64,000 nucleotides of DNA from Sphingomonas metalli (GCF_014641735.1 NZ_BMIH01000001.1:186001-250000), one strand, 5' to 3'; numbered from the stretch's first letter, positions 1-9,730 are shown. Notes: generated by a model not told the origin, from the letters alone. Numbers and translations: made by a program.

Positions 1-80
1 CGATCGGCCTGAAGGTTTCGGGGCAGGACGGGCGCTGCCTGGACCTTGATCCGGGTCCGGCCGACACCTGCGCACGATAG
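1..80 (+). CDS. C-terminal end of an unidentified protein (partial)
   Basis: An open frame with codons starting at position 3 runs from the window edge to a TAG at 78-80 and gives a 25-residue tail with two Cys and several Asp/Gly residues. A perfect hairpin follows 7 bases after the stop, which supports this as a true gene end. Too little is visible to name the protein. Confidence 0.5.
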   Translation, partial: IGLKVSGQDGRCLDLDPGPADTCAR

Positions 81-87
81 CGCGATC

Positions 88-124
88 TGTCCCGATCCTC
101 GCCTGCCATGCGAGGATCGGGACA
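88..124. terminator. Bidirectional intrinsic terminator
   Basis: A perfect 15-bp inverted repeat (88-102 and 110-124) encloses a 7-nt loop. It lies between a plus-strand gene ending at 80 and a minus-strand gene ending at 156, so it can serve both convergent genes. There is no long T-run, only an A/T-containing edge. Confidence 0.75.
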
Positions 125-155
125 ATCAGCCTGGGCGCCTCCGCGCCAGTACCGG

Positions 156-821
156 TCAGCGGGTGACGTTGTAGCGCAGCTGTGCGTCGGTGAGCTGGAA
201 GCCGACCAGCGCCTCGAAGGTGGCGGACAGAACGGCGCGGCGCACCTCGGGCTGTGCGAGCGGATCGACCGCCGCATCCTCGTCGCCCGCCTTGCGCTTG
301 CGGGTCAGGCGGTCGCGCACTTCCTGCGGCAGGGTCGCGGCGGCGCGGCTGATCGAGGTGGTGCCGGCGCCGCTGACCTCCGCGCGTGCCTGGCCCGCGT
401 CGAAATGCAGCGTGACGGTGCTGACGCGCTTCGCGGTCACCTGTGATCCGCCGCGCACCACCGCGACATAATAGGGGAGCTGGACGTCGCGGGCTCCTTC
501 CGTCCCGGTGCGGCGCGCTTCGACGTTGAAGCTGATGGTGGTGACGATCTCGTCGCCCGAATCATTGCAGCTGCCACGGACATTGGTCATCGTCGCGACC
601 AGATCGATCGCGCTCGCGTCCTGGCTGGCGGGCGGATCGAACAAGGTCACGTCGCCGGTGCCGGCCGCAAGTCCCACCACCGGGCAGGCGGAACGCACGG
701 CGGTGATACCGCCGGTCGCGTCGATCTCGCCGGTACGGGCGCAGCCCGCCAGCAGGAGCGCGGCGGCGGAAACGGTGAGCAGGGCTTTCACGGACAAGCG
801 TACCTTTACTGGCGACATCAT
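156..821 (-). CDS. Predicted outer-membrane or periplasmic lipoprotein of unknown function
   Basis: A 221-residue protein with a basic N-terminus, a hydrophobic stretch (about residues 11-25) and a lipobox ending in Cys27 (LLAGC), so it should be lipidated and exported. The mature part has no domain I recognise; it is rich in Ala, Thr and Val, has a paired Cys region near residues 45-85 and a basic segment near 165-180. There are two adjacent ATG codons (821 and 818) and either may be the start. It is divergent from ispH with under 60 bases between them, so the two promoters must be compact. The function is unknown. Confidence 0.75.
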   Translation of the reverse strand: MMSPVKVRLSVKALLTVSAAALLLAGCARTGEIDATGGITAVRSACPVVGLAAGTGDVTLFDPPASQDASAIDLVATMTNVRGSCNDSGDEIVTTISFNVEARRTGTEGARDVQLPYYVAVVRGGSQVTAKRVSTVTLHFDAGQARAEVSGAGTTSISRAAATLPQEVRDRLTRKRKAGDEDAAVDPLAQPEVRRAVLSATFEALVGFQLTDAQLRYNVTR

Positions 822-877
822 CGCTTGCCATAGGAACCGGGTTGGAGCGGCGCAAGCAATCGCGTAAGGCCCGGACC

Positions 878-1837
878 ATGCAGGCCCCCTCGCCCAAGCT
901 GCCGCTCGAGCTTCTCATCGCCGCCCCGCGCGGCTTCTGCGCCGGCGTCGACCGGGCGATCCGGATCGTCGAACTGGCGATCGAGAAGTACGGGCCGCCG
1001 GTCTATGTCCGGCACGAGATCGTCCACAACAAGTTCGTGGTGGACCGGCTGAAGGCGATCGGCGCGATCTTCGTCGAGGAGCTCGACGCGGTACCCGACG
1101 GCAAGCCGGTCGTCTTTTCCGCCCATGGCGTCCCCAAGTCGGTGCCCGCCACCGCCGAGCAGCGGGGGCTCGACTATCTCGATGCCACCTGCCCGCTGGT
1201 GTCGAAGGTGCACCGACAGGCGGAGCGGCTGGTCGGCGCGGGGCGGCATATCGTCTTCATCGGCCATGCCGGCCACCCCGAGGTGATCGGCACGTTCGGC
1301 CAGGTGCCCGCAGGGGCGATGACGCTGATCGAGACGGTCGAGGATGCGGAGGTCTTCGCACCCTCCGACCCCGCAAACCTCGCCTTCCTCACCCAGACGA
1401 CGCTGTCGGTCGACGACACGGCCGAGGTGGTACGCACGCTCCAGCAGCGCTTCCCGACCATCCAGGCGCCGCATGGCGAGGACATCTGCTACGCCACCTC
1501 GAACCGTCAGGCGGCGGTCAAGGCGATCGCCGCGGCCTGCGATGCGATGCTGGTGATCGGCGCGCCCAATTCGTCCAATTCGCTGCGTCTGGTCGAGGTC
1601 GCCCGGCGCGAGGGTATCCCGGCCGAGCTGATCCAGCGCGCGACCGATCTCGATTGGGGTTTTCTGGACGGGGTCGGCACGCTCGGCATCACCGCAGGCG
1701 CATCGGCGCCGGAACTGCTGGTCCGCGAGCTGGTCGATCGCCTGTCCGAGCGCTTCGACGTCACCGAGCGCGAGGAAGAAACGACTCGCGAAACCGTCGC
1801 CTTCAAGCTGCCGCGCGGGCTCGAAGCCGCAGCCTGA
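878..1837 (+). CDS. ispH: 4-hydroxy-3-methylbut-2-enyl diphosphate reductase IspH (LytB)
   Basis: Last enzyme of the MEP isoprenoid pathway, reducing HMBPP to IPP and DMAPP with a 4Fe-4S cluster. The 319-residue product carries the three cluster Cys in family context: Cys21 (RGFCAGV), Cys105 (DATCPLV) and Cys204 ([10 protein letters not shown]), plus the VRHEIVHN and SAHGVP segments. I chose ATG 878 because the product then begins close to the family start and an AAGG lies about 9 bases upstream; a TTG at 842 would add 12 basic residues. The stop overlaps the thrB start by one base (TGATG), making it the first gene of an ispH-thrB-rnhA group. Confidence 0.97.
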   Translation: MQAPSPKLPLELLIAAPRGFCAGVDRAIRIVELAIEKYGPPVYVRHEIVHNKFVVDRLKAIGAIFVEELDAVPDGKPVVFSAHGVPKSVPATAEQRGLDYLDATCPLVSKVHRQAERLVGAGRHIVFIGHAGHPEVIGTFGQVPAGAMTLIETVEDAEVFAPSDPANLAFLTQTTLSVDDTAEVVRTLQQRFPTIQAPHGEDICYATSNRQAAVKAIAAACDAMLVIGAPNSSNSLRLVEVARREGIPAELIQRATDLDWGFLDGVGTLGITAGASAPELLVRELVDRLSERFDVTEREEETTRETVAFKLPRGLEAAA

Positions 1838-2796
1838 TGGCCGTCTACACGCAGGTTTCGGCAGAGGCGCTGTCGCGCTTTCTGACGCGCTTCGACGTCG
1901 GTGCCCTCGTATCCGCCAAGGGGATCGCCGAGGGCGTCGAGAACAGCAACTATCTCGTCGACACGAGCGAGGCGCGGTTCATCCTGACATTGTACGAGAA
2001 GCGGGTCGCGGCGGACGATCTGCCCTTCTTCATGGCGCTGCTCGACCATCTCGCCTCCAAGGACCTGGCGGTGCCGCCCGCCGTGCCCGACCGTGACGGG
2101 CGGACGATCCACGAACTGGAGGGCCGGCCGGCCTGCCTGATCCGATTTCTGCCCGGCGTCTCGGTCACCCAGCCGACACCGGCTCAGGCCTTCGCCGCCG
2201 CCGATGCGATGGGCGCCATGCACCGGGCGGTCGCCGACTTCGAGGGTCTCCGGCCGAATTCGATGGGGTTAGACAGCTGGCGCCCCCTGTTCGAGCGCTG
2301 CGGGCGGGCACTGGACGAGATTGCGCCGGGCCTTCACGCGGATCTCGGCGAGGCGCTCGACCGGGTATGCGAGCGATGGGACGACGCCGCCTTTGACCGC
2401 TGCGTCATCCATGCGGACCTGTTCCCTGACAACGTCCTGATGCTCGGCGACACGGTCACCGGGCTGATCGACTTCTATTTCGCCGCCACGGACATCCGGA
2501 TCTATGACCTGGCGATCATGCACAGCGCCTGGTCGTTCGATCCGCAGGGTCGCAACTTCCGCCCCGCGGTCGGCGACGCCCTGATCGCCGGCTATTCGCA
2601 GCATTACCCGCTGTCCGCAGCCGAAAAAGCGGCCTTCGCGACGCTGGCGAGCGGCGCCTGCGTGCGCTTCGCCCTGTCGCGTGCCTGGGACTGGCTCAAC
2701 ACGCCGGCCGATGCGCTGGTCACCCGCAAGGATCCCCTCGCCTATATGCGTCGCCTTCATCACTACGACCCCGAATTGGCGACCCGCACCGCATGA
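1837..2796 (+). CDS. thrB: Homoserine kinase ThrB, aminoglycoside-phosphotransferase fold
   Basis: Phosphorylates homoserine in threonine synthesis. At 319 residues it matches the alphaproteobacterial ThrB type (APH-like fold, not the GHMP kinase of enterics). The nucleotide-binding segment GVENSNYLV lies near residues 27-35, the catalytic loop is HADLFPDN (His192, Asp194) and the metal-binding Asp212 lies in LIDFYFA. The ATG overlaps the ispH stop by one base, and the end overlaps rnhA by four (ATGA), so all three genes should be translationally coupled. This gene order is common in alphaproteobacteria. Confidence 0.95.
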   Translation: MAVYTQVSAEALSRFLTRFDVGALVSAKGIAEGVENSNYLVDTSEARFILTLYEKRVAADDLPFFMALLDHLASKDLAVPPAVPDRDGRTIHELEGRPACLIRFLPGVSVTQPTPAQAFAAADAMGAMHRAVADFEGLRPNSMGLDSWRPLFERCGRALDEIAPGLHADLGEALDRVCERWDDAAFDRCVIHADLFPDNVLMLGDTVTGLIDFYFAATDIRIYDLAIMHSAWSFDPQGRNFRPAVGDALIAGYSQHYPLSAAEKAAFATLASGACVRFALSRAWDWLNTPADALVTRKDPLAYMRRLHHYDPELATRTA

Positions 2797-3254
2797 GCGA
2801 GGCCGTGGTCGAGATCGCGACGGACGGCGCGTGCAAGGGCAATCCCGGCCCGGGGGGCTGGGGCGCGCTGATCCGGTTCGGCACCGCGGAAAAGGAACTG
2901 TCCGGCGGCGAGCCGGAGACGACCAACAATCGCATGGAACTGACCGCCGCGATCGAGGCGCTCAACGCCCTGACCCGGCCCTGCACGGTGAAGCTGTCGA
3001 CCGACAGCCGCTACGTCATGGACGGCCTGACCAAATGGATCCATGGCTGGCAGCGCAACGGCTGGAAGACGGCCGACAAGAAGCCGGTCAAGAATGCCGA
3101 GCTCTGGCAGGCGCTGCTGGAGGCCGCGAAGCGCCACCGGATCGAATGGCTATGGGTCAAGGGTCATGCCGGCCACCCCGACAACGAGCGCGCGGACCGG
3201 CTCGCGAGCGACGCGGCGCTCGCCGCGGGCAAGCAACGCCCGGTACGCGGCTGA
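2793..3254 (+). CDS. rnhA: Ribonuclease HI
   Basis: Cleaves the RNA strand of RNA-DNA hybrids. The 153-residue protein is the classic compact form. All catalytic positions are present one residue later than in E. coli numbering: Asp11 ([11 protein letters not shown]), Glu49 (NNRMEL), Asp71 (STDSRYV), His125 (KGHAGH) and Asp135 (ERADRLA). The basic Trp-rich handle region ([11 protein letters not shown], 82-92) is also present. The start overlaps the thrB stop by 4 bases. It converges on the minus-strand gene ending at 3269. Confidence 0.97.
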   Translation: MSEAVVEIATDGACKGNPGPGGWGALIRFGTAEKELSGGEPETTNNRMELTAAIEALNALTRPCTVKLSTDSRYVMDGLTKWIHGWQRNGWKTADKKPVKNAELWQALLEAAKRHRIEWLWVKGHAGHPDNERADRLASDAALAAGKQRPVRG

Positions 3255-3268
3255 GCGGCCGGTCCGCT

Positions 3269-3445
3269 CTACTCGACTTCTTCGACCGTCGCTGCCGGTC
3301 CGTTCTTGAGGATCGAGGCGATCGCATTGCGGGCGCTGGCGCGGCTGGAATAGCCCTCGGTCCAGAAGATCGTCTCGCTATTATGCTTGAACTTGGCGAC
3401 GAACTCGCCGGCCTTGTTCTTCTCGATCGTGAACTTGTGCGCCAT
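3269..3445 (-). CDS. DUF1508 (YegP-like) small protein
   Basis: A 58-residue protein with one copy of the YegP/DUF1508 repeat: FTIEKNKAGEFVAKFKHN, then an FWTEGYSSRASARNAI block. In this family the repeat binds no known catalyst and the role is unknown; similar proteins are small and soluble. The start at 3445 is set by an AGGAGG about 9 bases upstream; longer readings lack a Shine-Dalgarno. It begins 14 bases after the stop of the flavoenzyme gene upstream on the same strand, so they may share a transcript. Confidence 0.88.
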   Translation of the reverse strand: MAHKFTIEKNKAGEFVAKFKHNSETIFWTEGYSSRASARNAIASILKNGPAATVEEVE

Positions 3446-3459
3446 GATATCGAGCCTCC

Positions 3460-4569
3460 TCAAGCGGATGGGGACGCCATAGCATCGAAGCGGGCGGGCG
3501 AGTAGCGGTCCGCATCGACTTGCGCCAGTTCGCAGGGCCTGCCCAGCAGCAGGGCCGCAGCCAGCATCGAGGCCGCGGGTGCCGTCTGGATGCCGAAACC
3601 GCCCTGCCCTGCGCACCAGAAGAAGCCCGGAGCCGCCGGGTCGAAGCCGTAGACGGGGAGACGGTCGGCCGCGAAGCTGCGAAGCCCTGCCCAGCGTCGC
3701 TCAACCGCCAGGACGCGCCATTCGACGACCCGCTCCAGACGATGGATGGCCAGCGCGACGTCGATCTCCTCGGGTGCGGCATCGCAGGGCGCGGACAAAG
3801 TCTCGTCATGGGGCGTCACCCACAGGCGCCCGCCCGCCTCCGGCTTGAAATAGAAATTGCCCGAAAGATCGACGACGTGCGGCAGGTCCGCCGGCACGGG
3901 CGGATCGACGCGCACCTGCACCATGGTCCGCCGATAGGGCCTGATGCCGAGCGGGCGAACGCCGGCCGCCGCCGCCACGGGATCGGCCCAGGCCCCCGCC
4001 GCATTCACGAGGATCGCCGCGGTATAGCGACCGGCGCTGGTCTCGACCTGCCAGATCCCATGCGTTCGGGACGCCCGTTCGAGCCGAGCGCCGGTGACGA
4101 GCTTTACCCCATGCCGCCGCCCATCCTGCAGATAGTGCGCATGCAAGGCCGCGACGTCGATATAGGCGCAGCTGGGCTCCAGCACGCCCACCGACCATGT
4201 CGGGCGAAGACCGGGAATCAGGCTGGCGGGATTCACCGGCGTCAGCTCGACCGGACGCCCCGCAAAGGCGGACAGCAACGCCCCCGCTTTCGGTCGGTCC
4301 GGCGCCTCGCCCAGATGGAGCGACCCGAGCGGATCGAGAAAGCCGCCGGTCCGCAGCATCGGCCCGGACGCGGTCGTCAGCGGTTGGACACCGGGGCCGC
4401 CATAGGTCTCCGACCAGAAGGCCGCGGACCGGCCCGTCGCGTGAAAACCCGGTTGCGACTCGGCCTCCAGCACCAGCACGCGGACGTGCCGCGCCAGCGC
4501 CGACGCAAGGCTTGCCCCCGCCATTCCCGCGCCGACGATCGCGACGTCGAAGCGCGCCGCGTCGCTCAT
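3460..4569 (-). CDS. FAD-dependent oxidoreductase resembling D-arginine dehydrogenase (DauA), DAO family
   Basis: A 369-residue flavoprotein. The N-terminal Rossmann motif is VGAGMAG (Gly13, Gly15, Gly18), followed by a dinucleotide-binding acidic end (VLVLEAES). Sections FHATGRSAAFWSETYG, LVNAAGAW, WAGLRSFAADRLPVYG and GQGGFGIQT follow the same order as in Pseudomonas DauA (375 residues), which oxidises D-arginine and other D-amino acids. Substrate specificity cannot be read from sequence; glycine or other D-amino-acid oxidases are alternatives. ATG 4569 places the Rossmann strand at residue 8, as usual. It is followed by the DUF1508 gene and is divergent from cpaA. Confidence 0.85.
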   Translation of the reverse strand: MSDAARFDVAIVGAGMAGASLASALARHVRVLVLEAESQPGFHATGRSAAFWSETYGGPGVQPLTTASGPMLRTGGFLDPLGSLHLGEAPDRPKAGALLSAFAGRPVELTPVNPASLIPGLRPTWSVGVLEPSCAYIDVAALHAHYLQDGRRHGVKLVTGARLERASRTHGIWQVETSAGRYTAAILVNAAGAWADPVAAAAGVRPLGIRPYRRTMVQVRVDPPVPADLPHVVDLSGNFYFKPEAGGRLWVTPHDETLSAPCDAAPEEIDVALAIHRLERVVEWRVLAVERRWAGLRSFAADRLPVYGFDPAAPGFFWCAGQGGFGIQTAPAASMLAAALLLGRPCELAQVDADRYSPARFDAMASPSA

Positions 4570-4650
4570 GCCGGGGAGTCGCAGGAAAGGTCGGTCATCG
4601 CGCGGCACGGTTACGGTTTCGCAAGCCCTGCCGTCTAGGACACATTCCCG

Positions 4651-5139
4651 ATGGACTGGAACTGTTTGCGTATCGGACTGGCCCTTGCGGCCGTCCTGAT
4701 CCTGCTTTCGGCGGGGCTGGAGGACGTGCGGTCGCGCGAGATCGCGGATCGCAAGCCGATCGCGCTGGTCGTGCTCGCGCCCGCATGGTGGTGGTCGATG
4801 GGCCTTTCCCTCTGGCCAGGCGCGCCGATCCAGCTGGCGCTGGCGGCTGCCATCTTCGCCCTCTTCGCCTTCGCCTTTTACCTCAATGCGATGGGCGGCG
4901 GTGACGTGAAGCTGATCGCGGCGCTGTCGCTCTGGCTGCCTGTCCAGCCGCTCGTCGCCATGCTGGCCACGATGGCCATCGCCGGTGGCGCCGTCACGCT
5001 GGCGATGCTCGCGGAGCGGGCGATCGGTCGGTTGCGCGGCAGGGTCGCGAGCGGGCCCGTCGAGGTGCCCTATGGGGTCGCGATCGCGGTCGCCGGCATC
5101 CTGGCGCTGCGCGAACCCATATTTAACCAATTTGTCTGA
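4651..5139 (+). CDS. cpaA: Prepilin peptidase CpaA/TadV (A24 family)
   Basis: Membrane aspartic protease that processes Flp-type prepilins and pseudopilins. This 162-residue, four-to-six-helix protein is the short form without the N-methylating domain. Both catalytic aspartates are visible: Asp25 in a DVRSREI segment and Asp85 in the GGGD motif. It opens the Tad pilus operon, with cpaB starting 51 bases downstream. No flp pilin gene lies between it and the flavoenzyme gene, or elsewhere in the window, so its substrate is encoded outside. Confidence 0.92.
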   Translation: MDWNCLRIGLALAAVLILLSAGLEDVRSREIADRKPIALVVLAPAWWWSMGLSLWPGAPIQLALAAAIFALFAFAFYLNAMGGGDVKLIAALSLWLPVQPLVAMLATMAIAGGAVTLAMLAERAIGRLRGRVASGPVEVPYGVAIAVAGILALREPIFNQFV

Positions 5140-5190
5140 TGCTTAACGTCGGATCAACCCGGCGGCCCGGAAAGGCGCGAGAAAATAGAC

Positions 5191-6243
5191 ATGGACAGTC
5201 GTAAGGTCATCCTGCTGGTCGGCGCGTTGGTGGTGGCGATCGTCACCGCTCTTTTCGCCCGCTCGCTGATCGCCGGCAGCGCCGCGCCAGAGGCGGTCGC
5301 AGCGGCCGCCCCGCTCCAGCCCGTACCGGGCGGCCCGGAAGTGCTGGTCGCCACCCGTGCCCTGCCCGTCGGCACCATCCTCGATGCCAGCGCGCTGAAA
5401 TTCCAGCCTTGGCCCAAGGAGCTGGTCGACAACGCCTATTTCCTCAAGACCGCGACCGATCTGAAGGCGTTGCAGGGCACCGTGGTGCGCAACGCCATCA
5501 CCGCCGGCCAGCCGGTCACTCAGGGTGCGCTGGTCAAGCCCGGCGATCGCGGCTTCCTGGCAGCAGCGCTCGGGCCGGGCATGCGCGCGGTGACGGTGCC
5601 GGTATCGGCGCAGTCGGCCGTCGCCGGCTTCGTCTTCCCGGGCGACCGTATCGACCTCGTCCTCACCCAGTCGGTGCAGGGCGGCGGCGACGGCCAGCCG
5701 CTGCACGTATCGGAGACGATCATGCGCAACCTGCGCGTGCTCGCGACCGATCAGCGGACCGACAACACGGTCGGTGAGGACGGCAAGACCCAGGTTCGTA
5801 CCTTCTCGACCGTCACGATCGAGGCGACGCCGCGAATTGCGGAGCAGCTGGCGGTCGCGCAGACGGTCGGCTCCATCTCGCTGTCGCTCCGGTCCATCGC
5901 GGACAATTCTTCGGAGCTCGAAGAGGCGATCGCCAACGGCACGGTGAAGATGCCCGACGGCGACGTGAAGGCCGAGAAGGCGATGCTGCTGCGCGTTGCC
6001 AGCCAGCCGCAGACGGGATCGACGACCTTCGCCACCGGTGCCGACGTGTCGCGGTTCCAGCGCCGCACGGTGCCGGGCCGCAGCTTCGATGCGCCCACCG
6101 GCGGGGCACCGGCACCCGCTCCCGCCTCCGGCCCGTCGCTAGGCGGCTCCGCCATTCCGGCCAGCATGGTCGTCGCGGTCAGCCCCGTCGTCCGGATCGC
6201 CCGCGGCAACAACGTCACGACCGTCTCGGTCGGAGGAAAGTAA
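5191..6243 (+). CDS. cpaB: Flp pilus assembly protein CpaB/RcpC
   Basis: A 350-residue protein with one N-terminal membrane anchor (about residues 6-26), then a SAF domain (VLVATRALPVGTIL..., about 50-115) and the RcpC/CpaB periplasmic domain (to about 250). The tail is rich in Ala, Pro and Gly. CpaB works with the secretin at the outer membrane of the Tad secretion system. An AT-rich spacer of 51 bases separates it from cpaA, and cpaC begins 1 base after its stop, so cpaB-cpaC translation is probably coupled. Confidence 0.92.
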   Translation: MDSRKVILLVGALVVAIVTALFARSLIAGSAAPEAVAAAAPLQPVPGGPEVLVATRALPVGTILDASALKFQPWPKELVDNAYFLKTATDLKALQGTVVRNAITAGQPVTQGALVKPGDRGFLAAALGPGMRAVTVPVSAQSAVAGFVFPGDRIDLVLTQSVQGGGDGQPLHVSETIMRNLRVLATDQRTDNTVGEDGKTQVRTFSTVTIEATPRIAEQLAVAQTVGSISLSLRSIADNSSELEEAIANGTVKMPDGDVKAEKAMLLRVASQPQTGSTTFATGADVSRFQRRTVPGRSFDAPTGGAPAPAPASGPSLGGSAIPASMVVAVSPVVRIARGNNVTTVSVGGK

Positions 6244-6244
6244 G

Positions 6245-7789
6245 ATGCGCGCTTCGATGACCCTGCCGGCGACTGCCGTCGGCCTCGCCCTGGCGCTCGT
6301 CGCGCCGCACGCCACGGCCCAGACCGATGCACCGGTGCCGCCCGTCGCCTCCGTCGTCGCGCCGCCGCCGGCCGCGCCGGTGATCGAGGTGGCGACCGGG
6401 CGGGGACGCCTCGTCACCCTCTCGCGGCCAATGAGCGACCTCTTCATCGCCGACGACTCGGTCGCGGACGTGCAGGTCCGCTCGCCCACCCAGCTCTACG
6501 TCTTCGGCAAAAAGACCGGCGAGACGACGATCTCGGCGACATCGAAGGCGGGTGCGGTCGTGTTCGGGGCCACCGTGCGCGTCGGCAACAATCTCGGCTC
6601 GGTCGGGCAGATGCTCGCCCTCGCGATGCCGGAGGCGAAGATCACGGCGACCCCGATGAACGGGATCGTCCTGCTCACCGGCACCGTCGCCGCCCCCGCC
6701 GACGCGGCGGAAGCCGAGCGCCTGACCCAGGCGTTCGTCGGCGACTCGACGCGGGTGCTGTCACGCCTTCGCACCGCGACCCCGCTCCAGGTCAGCCTGC
6801 AGGTCCGCATCGCCGAGGTCAGCCGCAGCTTCATCAAGAATGTCGGCGTCAACTTCGGCTCGGTCGATGCGACCGGCGGCTTCAAGTTCGGCCTGACCCG
6901 GGGTCGTGGCGGCGGCAGCACCTTCACCCCCGGCGGACCGCTCGGCGTCGGCTTCACGACCGGCCCGGCCGGCGGCAGCCTCGTGACGCAGAACAGCAAC
7001 GGCACCTCCGCCGGCCTCGCCGGTCGCCTGCTGGGCCTCGATCTGCTCGCAGCCATCGATCTGGGCGAGACGATCGGCCAGGTCACCACGCTCGCCAACC
7101 CCAATCTCACGGCCCTGTCGGGAGAGACGAGCACGTTCCTCGTGGGCGGCGAAATTCCCATCCTGGTCAGCCAGGGGCTCGGCGCGGTGTCGGTCCAGTA
7201 CAAGGACTATGGCGTCGCCCTGTCCTACACGCCGACGGTGCTGGCGGACGGACGGATCAACCTCCACGTCCGTCCCTCGGTGTCGCAGCTGTCGTCGGCC
7301 GGCTCGATCCAGACCAACGGGACGACCATCCCTGCCCTGTCCACCCGCCGCGCCGAGACCACGGTCGAGCTGGGCTCCGGACAGAGCCTGGTGATCGGCG
7401 GCCTGATGTCGAACAACCATCAGAACTCGATCGACAAGACGCCCTTCCTCGGTGACCTGCCGATCCTCGGCGCGCTATTCCGGTCGAACAATTTCCGCCG
7501 CGACGAGACCGAGCTGGTGATCGTGGTGACGCCCTATCTGGTGCATCCGGTCGACAGCCCCTCGCAGGTCGCGCTGCCCACCGACGGCTACAAGGCGCCC
7601 AACGATGCGGAGCGAATCCTGCTCGGCAAGCAGAGCGGCGGCGAGACGGGCGGCACCCGTCCCGTACCCCGGATGGCCGCGCCGAGTGCCGCCTCCCCGG
7701 TGTCGCCACCGGCGCCTGCAGGTGCCGGCGGGGCTCCGATGCTCCGCTCCAGCAAGCCCGGTGTCGCCACGCCCGGCTTCTCCAACTGA
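6245..7789 (+). CDS. cpaC: Tad pilus secretin CpaC/RcpA
   Basis: Outer-membrane secretin forming the exit pore for the Flp pilus. The 514-residue protein has a signal peptide ending near residue 27 (ATAQ), an N-terminal secretin-associated domain (GRLVTLSRPMSDLFIADDSVADV), a BON-like segment (EAKITATPMNGIVLLTGTV, about 132-150) and the C-terminal secretin core (about 240-430), ending in LVIVVTPYLVHPV. The last 70 residues are a low-complexity Pro/Ala/Gly tail, which is longer than needed for the pore. It lies between cpaB and the cpaD lipoprotein gene. Confidence 0.95.
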   Translation: MRASMTLPATAVGLALALVAPHATAQTDAPVPPVASVVAPPPAAPVIEVATGRGRLVTLSRPMSDLFIADDSVADVQVRSPTQLYVFGKKTGETTISATSKAGAVVFGATVRVGNNLGSVGQMLALAMPEAKITATPMNGIVLLTGTVAAPADAAEAERLTQAFVGDSTRVLSRLRTATPLQVSLQVRIAEVSRSFIKNVGVNFGSVDATGGFKFGLTRGRGGGSTFTPGGPLGVGFTTGPAGGSLVTQNSNGTSAGLAGRLLGLDLLAAIDLGETIGQVTTLANPNLTALSGETSTFLVGGEIPILVSQGLGAVSVQYKDYGVALSYTPTVLADGRINLHVRPSVSQLSSAGSIQTNGTTIPALSTRRAETTVELGSGQSLVIGGLMSNNHQNSIDKTPFLGDLPILGALFRSNNFRRDETELVIVVTPYLVHPVDSPSQVALPTDGYKAPNDAERILLGKQSGGETGGTRPVPRMAAPSAASPVSPPAPAGAGGAPMLRSSKPGVATPGFSN

Positions 7790-7809
7790 TCGCCCGAGGT
7801 AGCCCTGAC

Positions 7810-8451
7810 ATGACCCAGCGTTCGCGTCTTCTTCTTGCCGGGCTGGTGCCGGCGGTCATGCTGGCCGGTTGCGCCGGCACGACCAACCGCGGTGTCGAAT
7901 CGGTGCACCAGCCGGTGGTCAACCGCACCGACTATGCCCTCGACCTCTCCGCCCCCGGCGGTCGCCTGGCGCCCGGCGAGCAGCAGCGGCTGTCCGGCTG
8001 GCTGACGGGCCTGCGTGTCGGCTATGGCGACCGGGTTTCGGTGGATGATCCGCAAGGCTATGGCGCCGCCGCGCGCGACGCGGTGGCGGGCGTCATCGCC
8101 GGATATGGCCTGCTGCTCGCCGACGAGGCGCCCCCGTCCGCCAGCCCGGTCTCACCCGAAGCTGTGCGCGTGATCGTCAGCCGCATGCGGGCCAGCGTTC
8201 CCGGCTGCGCCGACTGGTCGCGCGACAGCTCGTCGGATCTCGATCAGAACACCTCGTCCAACTATGGCTGCGCGACCAACAGCAACCTCGCCGCGATGAT
8301 CGCCAATCCGGCCGACCTGATCCGCGGATCGGGCGCGACCGGCGTCGCCGACCCGGCCATCGTCTACAAGACCGTCGATTCCTTCCGAAAGGCCGCGCCC
8401 AGTGGTGGCGGCGGCCAGACCGTGAAGGCCGATAGCGCAGGAGGCCGCTGA
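7810..8451 (+). CDS. cpaD: Pilus assembly lipoprotein CpaD
   Basis: A 213-residue CpaD-family protein with a lipobox at LAGC (Cys21). The mature protein contains the family's typical segment with conserved Cys residues around SVPGCADWSRDSS and NYGCATNSNLAAMI, followed by NPADLIRG. CpaD proteins are thought to act as secretin pilotins or partners. Its stop is directly followed by cpaE (1-base gap). Confidence 0.92.
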   Translation: MTQRSRLLLAGLVPAVMLAGCAGTTNRGVESVHQPVVNRTDYALDLSAPGGRLAPGEQQRLSGWLTGLRVGYGDRVSVDDPQGYGAAARDAVAGVIAGYGLLLADEAPPSASPVSPEAVRVIVSRMRASVPGCADWSRDSSSDLDQNTSSNYGCATNSNLAAMIANPADLIRGSGATGVADPAIVYKTVDSFRKAAPSGGGGQTVKADSAGGR

Positions 8452-8452
8452 C

Positions 8453-9724
8453 ATGAACGCTCCCTGGAAGCCGGGCGCCCTGCGCGATCCCTTCGCCGCC
8501 TATGTCGCCGACGAGGCCACGGCCGAGGCGCTGCGGCCGATCGCGGCCGAGATGGGCTGGTCGATCGAGAAGGTGCAGAAGGGCGGTCTGCGCAGCGCGA
8601 TCCAGTCGCTGTCGGTCGCGGCAAGCCCGCAGATCCTGTTCGTCGACCTTTCCGACGCCGCCGATCCGCTGAACGACATCAACGCGCTGGCCGAAGTGTG
8701 CGAGCCGGGGACGATGGTGATCGCCGCCGGTCAGGTCAACGACGTGCGCCTGTACCGCGACCTGGTGACGAGCGGTATCCAGGATTATCTGCTCAAGCCG
8801 ATCCATCCGGAAACGCTGCGGCAGGCGCTGAACAACGCGCAGGCGATCCTCAACGCGCCGCGCGCGGCGGAAGCCGCCGAGGACCGCCCGCACGCTGCCG
8901 TCGCCGTCATCGGCGCGCGCGGCGGGGTCGGCGCGTCGACGATCGCCGGCTCGCTCGCCTGGCTGCTCGCCGAGCGCGAGCAGCGGACCACGGCGCTGCT
9001 CGATCTCGACATCCATTTCGGCACCGGCGCCCTCGCTCTCGACCTGGAGCCGGGCCGCGGCCTGACCGATGCGATCGAGAACCCCAGCCGCATCGACGGA
9101 CTTTTCATCGAACGCGCGATGGTCAAGGCGTCGGAACGGCTCGCCGTGCTGTCCGCCGAAGCGCCGATCAACGCGCCGCTCGTCACCGATGGCGCCGCCT
9201 TCTACCAGTTGCAGGAGGAGATGCGCGCCGCCTTCGAGTGCACCGTCGTCGACCTGCCCCGCTCGATGCTGGTCCAGCATCCGCACCTGATGGCGGAGGT
9301 TCAGTGCGCGGTGCTGGTCACCGAACTGACGCTCGCCGCCGCGCGCGACACGATCCGGCTGCTCTCCTGGCTGAAGACCAATGCGCCGCAATGCCAGGTC
9401 CGCGTGATCGCCAACCGCATCCAGCCTGCCGGCCAGCCGGAGATCACGCGCAAGGACTTCGAGGGATCGATCGAACGCAAGATCGACTACGCGATCCCCT
9501 ATGACGTGAAGCTCGCGATCCAGTCTGCGAAGCTCGGCAAGCCGGTCGCGGAAACAGGGAAGAACAGCCGTACCGTCGCTCCGCTCGTCGAACTCGTCAC
9601 CGCCATCACCGGCGTGATGAGCGAGGGCGAGGTCAAGGCAGAGGCGGGTGCCAAGGCCGATTCGCTGCTCGGCAAGCTGGGCGACTTCCGCGCCCTGCTG
9701 TCGAAGCAGCCAAAGAAGAAGTAA
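8453..9724 (+). CDS. cpaE: Pilus assembly ATPase-like protein CpaE/TadZ
   Basis: A 423-residue MinD/ParA-superfamily protein that localises the Tad machine. An N-terminal receiver-like domain (about 1-135, with ILFVDLSD and SGIQDYLLKPI segments) precedes the ATPase domain (about 142-400). The P-loop reads GARGGVGAST: both Lys of the deviant Walker A motif (KGGxGKT) are replaced, as known for part of the TadZ family. A CpaF gene would be expected next, but tadB starts 6 bases after the stop. Confidence 0.93.
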   Translation: MNAPWKPGALRDPFAAYVADEATAEALRPIAAEMGWSIEKVQKGGLRSAIQSLSVAASPQILFVDLSDAADPLNDINALAEVCEPGTMVIAAGQVNDVRLYRDLVTSGIQDYLLKPIHPETLRQALNNAQAILNAPRAAEAAEDRPHAAVAVIGARGGVGASTIAGSLAWLLAEREQRTTALLDLDIHFGTGALALDLEPGRGLTDAIENPSRIDGLFIERAMVKASERLAVLSAEAPINAPLVTDGAAFYQLQEEMRAAFECTVVDLPRSMLVQHPHLMAEVQCAVLVTELTLAAARDTIRLLSWLKTNAPQCQVRVIANRIQPAGQPEITRKDFEGSIERKIDYAIPYDVKLAIQSAKLGKPVAETGKNSRTVAPLVELVTAITGVMSEGEVKAEAGAKADSLLGKLGDFRALLSKQPKKK

Positions 9725-9730
9725 GCGGCG

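Noticed and set aside
9725..9730. cpaF hidden in another frame near cpaE or tadB
   Set aside because: No GspE-type Walker A, Asp box or Walker B segments appear in any frame between 8.4 and 11.8 kb.
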